DNA of 64,000 nucleotides from Listeria cornellensis FSL F6-0969 (lineage in GTDB: Bacteria > Bacillota > Bacilli > Lactobacillales > Listeriaceae). Below are positions 1-7,798 of the stretch, one piece after another (within the stretch, counting starts at the first letter, position 1; each line of letters opens with the position of its first letter). Under the pieces are notes generated by a model. The model was not told the origin of the DNA. It searched no databases and saw only the letters and a list, made by a program, of their open reading frames with translations. Made by a program: the position numbers and the translations under genes. The stretch covers positions 27,662 to 91,661 of the forward strand of contig NZ_AODE01000039.1 of NCBI RefSeq assembly GCF_000525855.1. The letters are read 5' to 3'.

Positions 1-55
1 GGTTTGCGAGGCGTATCCCAAATGCGTGTCGTGAACCTGGTTTACAGAGGTATAA

Positions 56-69
56 AGAAAGCGTTAACA
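56..69 (+). promoter_or_regulatory. cre-like site (CcpA catabolite control)
   Basis: AGAAAGCGTTAACA matches the degenerate Gram-positive cre consensus TGWAARCGYTWWCW at all but the first base. It lies about 180 bp upstream of the PTS EIIC start, where CcpA control of a sugar uptake gene is expected. No convincing promoter was found around it, so its effect (roadblock or repression) is inferred. Confidence 0.5.
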
Positions 70-98
70 AGAGTTGTGTCATGTGGGGCGTCTAGTTC

Positions 99-182
99 GG
101 CGCCTCCGGATCCAGCTTCAGAAGCCAGACCCTCGAAATTTTCGTGGCCTCCGTAAAAGTCAAAAGAGGACTTTCACTACGG
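99..182 (+). other. Hairpin-rich leader upstream of PTS gene
   Basis: This non-coding stretch is dense in short palindromes: GGCGCC, TCCGGA, GCTTCAGAAGC, CGAAATTTTCG and a longer stem at 151-182 pairing CCGT/AAAGTC with GACTTT/ACGG around an AAAAGAG loop. It is more GC-rich than its surroundings and contains no ORF. It could be a leader RNA or a dispersed intergenic repeat; I do not recognise a named RNA family. Confidence 0.3.
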
Positions 183-247
183 CCCCTAACAAATTTTTTC
201 GGGTCTAACGGGCTTCTTCAGCTTTTCAAATTGGGAGGTATATATTT

Positions 248-1612
248 ATGAGTTTAATGACAAAGTTCGAACACGGGATGGAGAAAGCACTTGTACCAGT
301 TGCCAACAAATTGAATTCACAGCGGCATATTGCTGCCATTCGTGATGCATTTATTTTAGTTTTTCCTTTAATCATGGCAGGGTCGATTATTCTTTTAATC
401 AACTTCGCAGTGCTTAGTCCAGATGGTTTTATCGCTAAAATCCTATTTTTAGGTAAGATTTTCCCGAATCTCGCGGAGGCTCAGGCTATTTTTGCGCCCG
501 TTCTGCAAGGTTCGACCAATATTATGGCCATACTTATCACCTTTTTAGTAGCACGAAATTTAGCGATTTTCTTCCAGCAAGATGATCTGCTATGCGGTTT
601 GACAGCGATTGGCTCGTTCTTCATCATCTACACGCCGTATCTCGTTGTCGAAAACCAAGCATACATGACTACCAAATTCCTAGGAGCGCAAGGCCTGTTC
701 GTAGCGCTAATCGTTGGTATTATTACTGGGGAAGTATTCAGCCGTCTTGCTCGTGCGCCGAAGCTGACCATCAAAATGCCAGATCAAGTGCCACCAGCCG
801 TTTCTCGTTCTTTCAAAGTTTTGATTCCAGTTATTCTTGTGATGATCTTGTTCTCTGTTTTGAACTATTTAATCACTTTAATCGCTCCAGAAGGCTTGCA
901 TGACCTTGTTTACACGGTTATCCAATCGCCGCTAAAAGACATGGGTACGAATATTTATTCCGTCCTACTACTTGGCTTTATCTCCAACTTACTATGGGTT
1001 CTCGGGATTCACGGTCCGAACACGATTGCTGCGATCCGCGATACCATTTTCACCGAGCCTAACTTGGCAAACTTGAACTATGTAGCACAGCACGGTTCTG
1101 CATGGGGCGCGCCTTACCCAACAACTTGGGCAGGTCTAAATGACGCTTTTGCGAACTATGGTGGTTCTGGAATGACGCTCGGTCTTCTGATTGCGATTTT
1201 CTTTGCTTCCAAACGTGCCGATCACCGCGATATCGCGAAACTATCGATTGCGCCGGGCTTGTTCAATATTAATGAACCAGTTATCTTCGGTCTTCCAATC
1301 GTGCTGAATCCGATCATGGTTATTCCGTTCATCTTTGTCCCAGCCATCAACACGCTAATCGGTTACTTCTTCATCCATTTCAAAATTATTCCGCCAATCG
1401 CGTATCAAGTGCCGTGGACAACACCTGGCCCACTGATTCCGTTCCTTGGTACTGGAGGAAATTGGCTCGCACTACTCGTCGGACTACTCTGTTTGGCAGT
1501 CGCAACCATTTGTTACCTACCGTTCGTACTCGTTTCGAATAAAGTAGCAGCAAGTGACGCACAAATGGACGCAAACGCGACAGAATCCGCAACAGCAACA
1601 GGCGAAAAATAG
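248..1612 (+). CDS. PTS cellobiose/beta-glucoside EIIC permease
   Basis: Membrane translocation subunit of a lactose/cellobiose-family phosphotransferase system, importing and phosphorylating a beta-glucoside-type sugar. The 454-residue product has the family's usual length and CelB/LicC-like opening (MEKALVPVANKLNSQRHIAA), about eight to ten hydrophobic segments, and the central FISNLLWVLGIHGPN and PGLFNINEPVIFGLP motifs that line the sugar site. A GGGAGG ribosome site lies at 233-238, nine bases before the ATG. No EIIA or EIIB gene is in the window, so these must lie upstream or elsewhere. The downstream ROK kinase gene begins within 15 bp and is probably co-transcribed. A cre-like site upstream suggests CcpA control. 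The substrate cannot be assigned from sequence alone. Confidence 0.88.
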   Translation: MSLMTKFEHGMEKALVPVANKLNSQRHIAAIRDAFILVFPLIMAGSIILLINFAVLSPDGFIAKILFLGKIFPNLAEAQAIFAPVLQGSTNIMAILITFLVARNLAIFFQQDDLLCGLTAIGSFFIIYTPYLVVENQAYMTTKFLGAQGLFVALIVGIITGEVFSRLARAPKLTIKMPDQVPPAVSRSFKVLIPVILVMILFSVLNYLITLIAPEGLHDLVYTVIQSPLKDMGTNIYSVLLLGFISNLLWVLGIHGPNTIAAIRDTIFTEPNLANLNYVAQHGSAWGAPYPTTWAGLNDAFANYGGSGMTLGLLIAIFFASKRADHRDIAKLSIAPGLFNINEPVIFGLPIVLNPIMVIPFIFVPAINTLIGYFFIHFKIIPPIAYQVPWTTPGPLIPFLGTGGNWLALLVGLLCLAVATICYLPFVLVSNKVAASDAQMDANATESATATGEK

Positions 1613-1624
1613 GAGTTGAAAATT

Positions 1625-2503
1625 TTGAAAAACCTAGCAGCATTTGATATCGGCGGAACAACCTTGAAGATGGGCGTTGTTTCAAGTGAAGGCGATATTC
1701 TCCAACACGAAAAAATGACAATCCCTGATTTTGACGGCGAACTGATATTAGCAGGGATTTCAGAGTATACGAAAAAACACGATGTGGCGGGCGTTGCAAT
1801 CAGCGCGCCCGGCTACATCAATCCAAAAACCGGCTTTATCACGATGGGTGGCGCAATCCGTGCCTTCGATAATTTCCCCATTCGCGAATACTTAGAAGAA
1901 AAAACCGGCCTTCCCGTCACCGTCGAAAATGACGCCAATTGCGTAGCCCTTTGCGAAAAATGGCTTGGTGGCGCGCAGGACTTGGACTATTTTCTCTGCA
2001 TGACAATCGGAACAGGCATCGGCGGTGGCATTTTCATTGACGGCAAACTATACAGCGGCTCCCGATTCCGCGCCGGCGAATTCGGCTACCTGTTCAGCGA
2101 TCGACCTGGCAGCTACGAACCTGGCAACTACACGATGAACCAAACAACCACACTGCTCGTTTTGCGTCGCCAATACGCAGCGCACACAGGCAAAAACCTA
2201 AACGAAGTCACCGGTGAAGAAATTTTCGCAGCTTACGACAACCACGATTCCATCGCAGAAAAACTAATCCACGACTTCTACACCGGTCTTTGCACAGGCT
2301 TATACAACCTGATTTACTGCTTCGACCCGAGCCATATCTTCATCGGCGGCGGTATCACAGACCGGCCAACGTTCCTTGCCGAGCTCAAACACCACATGGC
2401 CTTCTTCGGCCTCCGCGACACCGAACTAGAACTCGTCTCACACAAAAACCAAGCCGGCTTACTCGGCGCAGTATATCACCATTTATTGTTAACAGAAATC
2501 TAG
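1625..2503 (+). CDS. ROK-family sugar kinase (beta-glucoside kinase-like)
   Basis: Predicted ATP-dependent sugar kinase of the ROK family. The N-terminal phosphate-binding motif AFDIGGTTLKMGVV, the sugar-contact motif VENDANCVA and the IGTGIGGGI loop are present. TTG at 1625 is preferred because AGGAG at 1611-1615 is nine bases upstream; the TTG at 1616 abuts that AGGAG. The protein is about 292 residues, normal for ROK. The usual zinc motif (CxCGxxGCxE) after the GEFG segment is absent, as in some beta-glucoside kinases, so the fold must be stabilised differently. It is directly downstream of the EIIC gene; the pairing suggests it phosphorylates a sugar released after PTS uptake, but this is inference. 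Confidence 0.85.
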   Translation: MKNLAAFDIGGTTLKMGVVSSEGDILQHEKMTIPDFDGELILAGISEYTKKHDVAGVAISAPGYINPKTGFITMGGAIRAFDNFPIREYLEEKTGLPVTVENDANCVALCEKWLGGAQDLDYFLCMTIGTGIGGGIFIDGKLYSGSRFRAGEFGYLFSDRPGSYEPGNYTMNQTTTLLVLRRQYAAHTGKNLNEVTGEEIFAAYDNHDSIAEKLIHDFYTGLCTGLYNLIYCFDPSHIFIGGGITDRPTFLAELKHHMAFFGLRDTELELVSHKNQAGLLGAVYHHLLLTEI

Positions 2504-2513
2504 ATAGGGCAAA

Positions 2514-2542
2514 TTGCATTACATTTATAAGCATGGTATAAT
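2514..2542 (+). promoter_or_regulatory. Promoter of antitoxin RNA II
   Basis: TTGCAT at 2514-2519 and TATAAT at 2537-2542 are separated by 17 bp, with an extended -10 TG. Transcription would start near 2549 and run about 65 nt to the hairpin ending at 2613. The GCATGGTATAAT core is shared with the oppositely directed toxin promoter. Confidence 0.7.
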
Positions 2543-2548
2543 ATGAAT

Positions 2549-2613
2549 GAAAATATAATTACCACGTGAACACCCAAATACCCTAGCTGCTGGAACAGCT
2601 AGGGTATTTTTTT
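2549..2613 (+). ncRNA. Antitoxin RNA II of Fst-type type I TA locus
   Basis: A short transcript of about 65 nt is predicted between a strong promoter and an intrinsic terminator. Its 5' part (2549-2575) is a near copy of 2718-2745, the stretch that spans the toxin ribosome site and start on the other strand. It is therefore complementary to the toxin mRNA leader and should block translation, as RNA II does in the Enterococcus par locus. Size and arrangement match that family; activity is inferred. Confidence 0.65.
2578..2613. terminator. Shared terminator of the TA locus
   Basis: A 12-bp perfect stem (ATACCCTAGCTG with CAGCTAGGGTAT) around a six-base loop is followed by seven T on the plus strand. 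It ends RNA II and, as in par loci, also lies at the end of the converging toxin mRNA, giving 3' complementarity between the two RNAs. It also follows the PTS/ROK operon. Confidence 0.8.
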
Positions 2614-2635
2614 GCGGGGTTAGAATTCTTGTCGT

Positions 2636-2734
2636 CTACTTTTTATCGCTTCGACCTTCTAACATGTGCTTGAAGTACACAACAACGCATCCAACCACGA
2701 TAGGAGCGATAACACTAGAAAATATAATCACCAC
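2636..2734 (-). CDS. Fst-like type I toxin peptide
   Basis: A 32-residue hydrophobic peptide with the Fst_toxin signature: a membrane helix containing SSVIAPIVVGCVVVYF followed by a charged tail (HMLEGRSDKK). The key APIVVG core matches Fst/Ldr-type membrane toxins, whose overproduction damages membranes. The GTG at 2734 is chosen because AAGGGGGG at 2743-2750 is eight bases upstream; GTG at 2731 or 2743 are alternatives. A promoter for its mRNA is at 2787-2795, giving a leader of about 45 nt and an RNA of about 200 nt, as in par RNA I. It converges on the antisense RNA at 2549-2613. Confidence 0.78.
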   Translation of the reverse strand: MVIIFSSVIAPIVVGCVVVYFKHMLEGRSDKK

Positions 2735-2786
2735 ACGATACACCCCCCTTCAACGAAAACGTTCGCCAAGGGTAGACGACTATTTT

Positions 2787-2795
2787 ATTATACCA
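2787..2795 (-). promoter_or_regulatory. Extended -10 of toxin mRNA (RNA I)
   Basis: Read on the minus strand, this is TGGTATAAT, a consensus extended -10 element. The -35 region is poor. It shares the AAGCATGGTATAAT block with the antitoxin promoter, so the two RNAs may respond to the same polymerase input. The start would be near 2780. Confidence 0.55.
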
Positions 2796-2836
2796 TGCTT
2801 AGAACTGAACTTACTTAACATAATGGAATAAATAAA

Positions 2837-2870
2837 GAGACAGATTTCACGAAATATTGAAACCTGTCTC
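2837..2870 (-). terminator. Terminator of rpiR-type gene
   Basis: A GAGACAG/CTGTCTC stem extended by GTTTC/GAAAT pairing lies just past the regulator stop codon. On the minus strand it is followed by TTTATTTATT. Confidence 0.6.
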
Positions 2871-2875
2871 CACTC

Positions 2876-3604
2876 CTATATTTGGTGCCTATTATACGTT
2901 TTCTTCGCCATCGCCTCCAGCAAAAACAAAACCGGAATCTGCGTCGTAATATTCGTTTCATGAATCATTTCCTGCGTCACAAAGTAAGGGATATTCACAT
3001 CCGACAACCCCGCCAATGTATTTTTGCTAGAATTCGTAATGCTGATAATCTTGCTCCCATACTGCTTCATGTTCTGCGCCTGCAAAATAACCTGAGGCGT
3101 CTCCCCAGAAACCGACAAAATCACCATCACCGCATTATCAAACTGCTGCGCCGCGTTCGGGTAAAACGGGTCCTTAATGTAAAACGTCCGCTTCTGCAAA
3201 TTCGAGAAAAAGCGCGATCCATATTCCGCGAGAATTCCCGACGTCCCAATCCCCACAAACACAACCAGCTGCGCATCATCAATAATGTCCACAGCCTTAT
3301 CCAAGCTCACATCATAATCCCGACGCAACGTCCGCTCAAAAAACTCCTCCAAAACCTCAATCGTATCCGCCGTCTTCGTCCTGACCTTCTCCTTCGATGC
3401 CTGTTTCAACTGCACCTTAAACTCCGAAAAGCCATCATAGCCTAACTTCCTCGTAAAACGAACAATCGAAGCCGCCGAGACATGCGTTTCATCCGCCAAT
3501 TCGCGCACCCGCATGTACATCACCTTTTCAGAATTATCCATTATGTATCTGTATAAATGCATCTCCGTCTCAGTAAATTTACTCACAATTTCATAAGGAA
3601 ACAT
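2876..3604 (-). CDS. RpiR/MurR-family regulator (HTH + SIS)
   Basis: Transcriptional regulator of 242 residues. Residues 1-75 form the RpiR helix-turn-helix (RELADETHVSAASIVRFTRK), and residues 110-240 form a SIS phosphosugar-binding domain (VFVGIGTSGILAEYGSRFF, VILSVSGETPQ). Members sense phosphorylated sugars and control sugar-use operons. It converges with the PTS/ROK pair, so it may control that pair from a distance, but the target is not shown by the sequence. ATG at 3604 follows an AAAGGGTGATAAAGG ribosome site. Confidence 0.9.
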   Translation of the reverse strand: MFPYEIVSKFTETEMHLYRYIMDNSEKVMYMRVRELADETHVSAASIVRFTRKLGYDGFSEFKVQLKQASKEKVRTKTADTIEVLEEFFERTLRRDYDVSLDKAVDIIDDAQLVVFVGIGTSGILAEYGSRFFSNLQKRTFYIKDPFYPNAAQQFDNAVMVILSVSGETPQVILQAQNMKQYGSKIISITNSSKNTLAGLSDVNIPYFVTQEMIHETNITTQIPVLFLLEAMAKKTYNRHQI

Positions 3605-3676
3605 CCTTTATCACCCTTTCAACTAAAGGTTTCACGACTTCATTATGTCACATTCCAAAATGAAAAGCTAGCCGTT

Positions 3677-3690
3677 ATTTCCCGGGAAAT
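3677..3690. promoter_or_regulatory. Noc-binding site (NBS)
   Basis: ATTTCCCGGGAAAT is a perfect match to the Bacillus Noc nucleoid-occlusion box, extended by one base pair on each side (TATTTCCCGGGAAATA). It sits between the Nudix gene end and the RpiR gene start. Noc itself is encoded at 43045-43909. This was the only full match I found in the window by eye. Confidence 0.75.
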
Positions 3691-3703
3691 AATCTAACAT
3701 TCC

Positions 3704-4319
3704 CTACAATATTCCCCGCAACTCCATCGCGTTCACTAATTTCCCATAATAATTATTCTCCTCCAATGTGAACTGACGCATCCCAAGCACCTCATTCACA
3801 ACCTCAATCCCAGCATCGCGTAACTTAAATCCCTCCACACGAAGCCCGTTCGATTCCCCTTTAAAAAAACGCTCGAAATTCCTGCAAATTCGCCGTCACC
3901 ATTCCGCCTACCTCTTCCTCCTGCAACCTGAAATCCGCTAAATTCCCTGTAAACTTATACAAAAACACATGGCAAAACTCCCGATCCACAAATCCCGGCG
4001 AAACATAGCTCGTATCAATCACACCAAGCGATACCAACGCATCAAAAGTCACATCAATACCAAGCTCCTCCTTTACCTCACGAATCCCATCCAAAACCGT
4101 CTCATCCTCCGTCAAATGTCCAGCCGCCGTAATATCATACAGTCCCGCAAAATCCTTTTTCCGCTCACTCCGATACTGAATAAAAATTCGCGTCAAGTCC
4201 TCCGACACAAACCAACAATGAAACGTCTCATGCCACAAACCCTTATGATGCACATCATCCCGACTCGCCGTCCCAATCTGCTGATGCTCCAAATTAAAAA
4301 TCTTCAATTTTTCTACCAT
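3704..4319 (-). CDS. Nudix hydrolase (frameshifted)
   Basis: Nucleoside-diphosphate-linked hydrolase of the Nudix superfamily. The Nudix box is visible as AGHLTEDETVLDG followed by REVKEELGI. The first 152 or so residues are open from ATG 4319, which has an AAAGGG ribosome site eight bases upstream. Reading then hits a stop after a run of seven A at 3863-3869 (plus strand). With one base fewer it continues for about 50 more residues (KGESNGLRVEGFKLRDAG onwards) to a stop at 3704, giving the expected length near 205. The substrate is unknown. Confidence 0.8.
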
Positions 4320-4378
4320 CGTCATCACCCTTTCTATTAAAAAATGCTGCTCCTATTAAGAAACAGCATCACTATCAT

Positions 4379-5041
4379 TTATAAATTCGGTATATTTTTC
4401 TTCTTTTTCAAATAGAAACGCAACGCCAAAAGCGCTGCCCCAACAATAACCGTCGGATAAGGATCTAAAGCAATATTCCATTTCGCTGGAACAACCACCT
4501 GCACGACCGTCATAATCGTCATCCACACAAGAATAACAACCATCGCGATCACGAGATACTTCCACGTTCCGCCTTTTTCACCTTGACGCATGGCACCCGC
4601 GTATTTACGCAATACCATCATCGCACCACCACCGACAAGGAACGTCACGAATAGCACGGCCAAACCAAGCGTTTGCCCTTGGAAAATCGCGCTCACACCA
4701 CTGATCAGCATCATCGCACCAAGTACGAGCAATCCGCCATCCAGCGCAATCCACCATTTCCCAGCAACTTCACCAGTCGGCGCCGCCTTCACAGTCAAAG
4801 CTTTCACATATTCCGTAGGCGTCACATCGAATAATTTCCGAGCCGTCACACCTTGTTTTTGATTCTCAAGCACTTTCTCCGTCATTTCATAAATCAAATT
4901 CGCCTGCTGCTCCTCGCCATACTGCCCCGTTTCGCGAAGATGCTTCTCCACTTCCTGAACATATTGCAAGTTACGCTTCGTCAAATTCGCCTTCATCTCG
5001 CCAATCTCAGGCTTCACTGTTTCTGCTTCTGTTGTCACCAA
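4379..5041 (-). CDS. DUF1129 membrane protein
   Basis: A 220-residue protein with a soluble N-terminal half (residues 1-90, rich in charged helices and an MTEKVLENQKQGVTARKLF segment) and four hydrophobic segments in the C-terminal half. This is the layout of the Firmicute DUF1129 family, whose function is unknown. The GTG at 5041 follows a GGGAGGA site. It stands alone, upstream of the Nudix gene on the same strand. Confidence 0.78.
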   Translation of the reverse strand: MVTTEAETVKPEIGEMKANLTKRNLQYVQEVEKHLRETGQYGEEQQANLIYEMTEKVLENQKQGVTARKLFDVTPTEYVKALTVKAAPTGEVAGKWWIALDGGLLVLGAMMLISGVSAIFQGQTLGLAVLFVTFLVGGGAMMVLRKYAGAMRQGEKGGTWKYLVIAMVVILVWMTIMTVVQVVVPAKWNIALDPYPTVIVGAALLALRFYLKKKKNIPNL

Positions 5042-5115
5042 TAAAATCCTCCCTCAAACATACTACCTCTATTATAACCCAATATAGTTCCCAGTAGAAA
5101 TATATTTATGAAAAA

Positions 5116-6213
5116 TTACAAACGTTTCCCGTAAACAAACCGAATTCCCACAACCACAGAAGCCACCACGCTCACGCCAAAAATCACCAAGAACCCAGCA
5201 AAACCAGCCGGCCCAGACAATTTAACAAAATCCTGAATCATATTTGCCACGAACATCCCAATCAAAATCGCTGAAATTCCAATTCCCCACGCGCGCATTT
5301 TTTGGAAAACAAATAATCTCCCATTCGTTTCAAGCGATTCCCGCTCTGCAACAACACCCGCGAAAACCAGCGCTCCAACCAATAACCCCAATTGCAAAAT
5401 AAGCGGTCCATAAGCCGGCCGAATGAACCCCAGTGGCTCCAAAATCCGACAATAATCACTCCAATACGCCAAATCGCCTGACACACCTTTATTCATAAAA
5501 TGCTCCATATGAACCACAAATGCCAAAATCGTACCCGGCAACAACACCAGCCCCGCCGTAGCAAGAATCCCACCAAGCGGCGAACCAATCACATAACCTA
5601 CAACAATCGGCAGCAAGAACAACAACAAATACGCAAGCCAACTTCCCAACATATCCATGATTAATTTTTGCTGTTGAAAGTCAACGAACTCTGCTGGCAC
5701 CTGCGACGTAAAATACCACACACCCAGCCCCAAACTCACAAAATAGCTCACCGTGATAACCACAAAACCAAGCAACACCTTCACACCTAGAATCGCCTTC
5801 TTAGAATAAGGCATCACCGCCGTAAAATGATTCCCACGCGTATACCGCTCCAAAATCACCGAACACATACCCAGAATCACCGACAACACCAGCGTCAGCG
5901 TAAACGGAACACTCACTGTAAAACTAAAGAAAAAATATGTATACTGATCCACCTTGTCCGACAACTTCGTCTCATACGCCAAATAACGCACCGTCAAATC
6001 ATCGCGAATCTCCTGTTTCGTCATCGCAAAATCCGGATCAAGCTCCTGTTCCACCTGAAAATCCTCCGACTTATAATGCGCCTGACTCTTATTCCAAGCA
6101 TCCGTCTCATTCACCAACCCCACAAAAAACGCTAACAAAAACACCAGAAAAACGAACGGAACAACCCACTTGATTCCCTGCCACTCCTTATACCACAATC
6201 CCTTTTGCCACAT
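5116..6213 (-). CDS. ABC transporter permease (YtrC/D-like)
   Basis: Integral membrane subunit of about 365 residues with roughly eight to ten hydrophobic segments and an extracellular charged region after the first helix. The start at 6213 (MWQKGLWYKEWQG) is chosen over 6276 because GGGGTGA lies just upstream. It follows the ATPase gene at 6330-7217 and the GntR regulator on the same strand, the layout of Bacillus YtrABC-type operons linked to cell-wall-active antibiotics. No substrate can be read from the sequence. Confidence 0.78.
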   Translation of the reverse strand: MWQKGLWYKEWQGIKWVVPFVFLVFLLAFFVGLVNETDAWNKSQAHYKSEDFQVEQELDPDFAMTKQEIRDDLTVRYLAYETKLSDKVDQYTYFFFSFTVSVPFTLTLVLSVILGMCSVILERYTRGNHFTAVMPYSKKAILGVKVLLGFVVITVSYFVSLGLGVWYFTSQVPAEFVDFQQQKLIMDMLGSWLAYLLLFLLPIVVGYVIGSPLGGILATAGLVLLPGTILAFVVHMEHFMNKGVSGDLAYWSDYCRILEPLGFIRPAYGPLILQLGLLVGALVFAGVVAERESLETNGRLFVFQKMRAWGIGISAILIGMFVANMIQDFVKLSGPAGFAGFLVIFGVSVVASVVVGIRFVYGKRL

Positions 6214-6329
6214 AAAAATCACCCCTATCTTCGCATCCACGCATTTCTGTAAAGCACCATGTAACAAATAATCCAATCCTTATAATAATGAAAGTCATCA
6301 ACGAGAGGCCTTCCAATGCTTCTCACTCC

Positions 6330-7217
6330 TCAGACCTCGTAGTAATCGACCTTATCGTCCGCTAACCTAACTGTAAAAACGTCCTCAATCGTAATAGCCA
6401 TTTCCTGATACAAAATCGGTTCCTCTGCCTTTACCCGGCTTACGAAATCATCCGTATTTTCCGTTACCAATAACGTATAGATCCGCCCATTCCGCTGTAA
6501 AAGTTCTGATTCCGCCTTCACAAACACAGGCACATGCTTCGAATTAAATGCCACTTGAAGCTTCAACGCCGTATCACGCAACGATTCCAGATAATAATCC
6601 AGTTCCAATGTCGTCCCTTTTAGAACCAACACCCGATCCGCTACCATTTCCAGCTCATCCAAGCGATGCGAGGCAATCAACACACTCGTTTTCCGATCCG
6701 CAACCGTCTCCAAAATAAACTGCAACAACTGCTTCTTCACAATCACATCCAGCCCATCCATCGGCTCATCCAGCAACAAATAACGCACATCCAGAGAAAA
6801 CGCCAAAATCATAAAAAAGAGCGCTTTACGCCCCTTCGAAAACGATATCACCTTTGCTTTTTTTGGCAATTCAAAACGTTCCATTAACGAATCAAAAAAC
6901 TCTTCATCAAATGTGGCGTATACATTTTTATAAATTTTCACAACTGCTTTCACACTATACGAATTAAAATAGTTCATATTATCTTCCAAAAAGAAAATAT
7001 TCTTCTTCAGCGCCGGATGTTTACGTAAATCTTGCCCATCAATCGCCACATGACCAACATCCGCCAAATACATCCCCGCGATAATCGAAAAAAGCGTCGT
7101 CTTCCCAACACCATTTCGTCCAATCAACGCCGTAATTTCACCTGATTTCAGCTCAAAAGAAATGTCCTCCAACACTAAATTGCCCTCAATACGCTTCGTG
7201 ACACCGTCGATAATCAT
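6330..7217 (-). CDS. ABC transporter ATP-binding protein (YtrB-like)
   Basis: ATPase of 295 residues that would power the neighbouring permease. Walker A is GRNGVGKTT, Walker B is LLLDEPMDGLD and the H-loop is SHRLDE. The signature motif is the degenerate FSKGRK rather than LSGGQ, as in YtrB/EcsA-type proteins. The C-terminal third (residues 215-295) is a divergent extension. It starts five bases after the GntR gene, so the genes are probably translationally coupled. Confidence 0.88.
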   Translation of the reverse strand: MIIDGVTKRIEGNLVLEDISFELKSGEITALIGRNGVGKTTLFSIIAGMYLADVGHVAIDGQDLRKHPALKKNIFFLEDNMNYFNSYSVKAVVKIYKNVYATFDEEFFDSLMERFELPKKAKVISFSKGRKALFFMILAFSLDVRYLLLDEPMDGLDVIVKKQLLQFILETVADRKTSVLIASHRLDELEMVADRVLVLKGTTLELDYYLESLRDTALKLQVAFNSKHVPVFVKAESELLQRNGRIYTLLVTENTDDFVSRVKAEEPILYQEMAITIEDVFTVRLADDKVDYYEV

Positions 7218-7222
7218 CTATA

Positions 7223-7600
7223 CTATCCCTCCAAACTTCTATAATACTGCTTCACAAAATTTTGAAGCTCTTTCTCCTCAATCCGTAAATAATTCGCTTC
7301 CAAAATTAATTCCTCAAAATTCCGTCTAAATAAAGCAAGCGCTTCTTCGTTCGGACTATTATCACTAGCATACGCTACATACGAGCCTTTTCCAAGCTTG
7401 GTCTCAATAATTCCCAGTCTCTCTAACTCCTTGTATGCCTTACCCACCGTATTAGGATTCACTAAAATATGCGTTGACATTTCACGAACACTCATCAATT
7501 TTTCGCCTGGCTGTAAGACTCCACTGATGCAATAGCCCTTGATTAAGCCAACAATCTGCTCATAAATCGGAACATGGCTTTGAGAATCTAGCGTGTACAT
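7223..7600 (-). CDS. GntR-family regulator (YtrA-like)
   Basis: Short GntR repressor of about 125 residues. The winged HTH (PIYEQIVGLIKGYCISGVL, then LVNPNTVGKAYKELERLGII) is followed by only a short C-terminal helix pair, as in the YtrA subfamily that controls ABC exporters. ATG at 7600 has GAGGAGAG upstream; 7618 is the other possible start. It heads the operon with the ATPase and permease and probably represses it. Confidence 0.87.
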   Translation of the reverse strand: MYTLDSQSHVPIYEQIVGLIKGYCISGVLQPGEKLMSVREMSTHILVNPNTVGKAYKELERLGIIETKLGKGSYVAYASDNSPNEEALALFRRNFEELILEANYLRIEEKELQNFVKQYYRSLEG

Positions 7601-7625
7601 CCCCATCACTCTCCTCATGTGTCCT

Positions 7626-7654
7626 ATTATAACTAGTACACTCTAAAAAGTAAA
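7626..7654 (-). promoter_or_regulatory. Promoter of the ytrA-like operon
   Basis: On the minus strand TTTACT and a consensus TATAAT are separated by 17 bp, just upstream of the GntR gene. The overlapping AGTGTACTAGT may be part of its operator. Confidence 0.7.
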
Positions 7655-7798
7655 GATTATTATTACAAATGTTTCAATCATATTTCTTTTGCGTTCCGTC
7701 ACGAAATATTGGTAATCTAAAACCATTTTCTATACTATTGCTCATAATTATTGTAAGATAAAACTATTGAACAAAATGGACTACAAGAAGGTGAAATC

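Noticed and set aside
1..55. End of an upstream gene at the window edge
   Set aside because: No frame could be supported over this short stretch; left unassigned.
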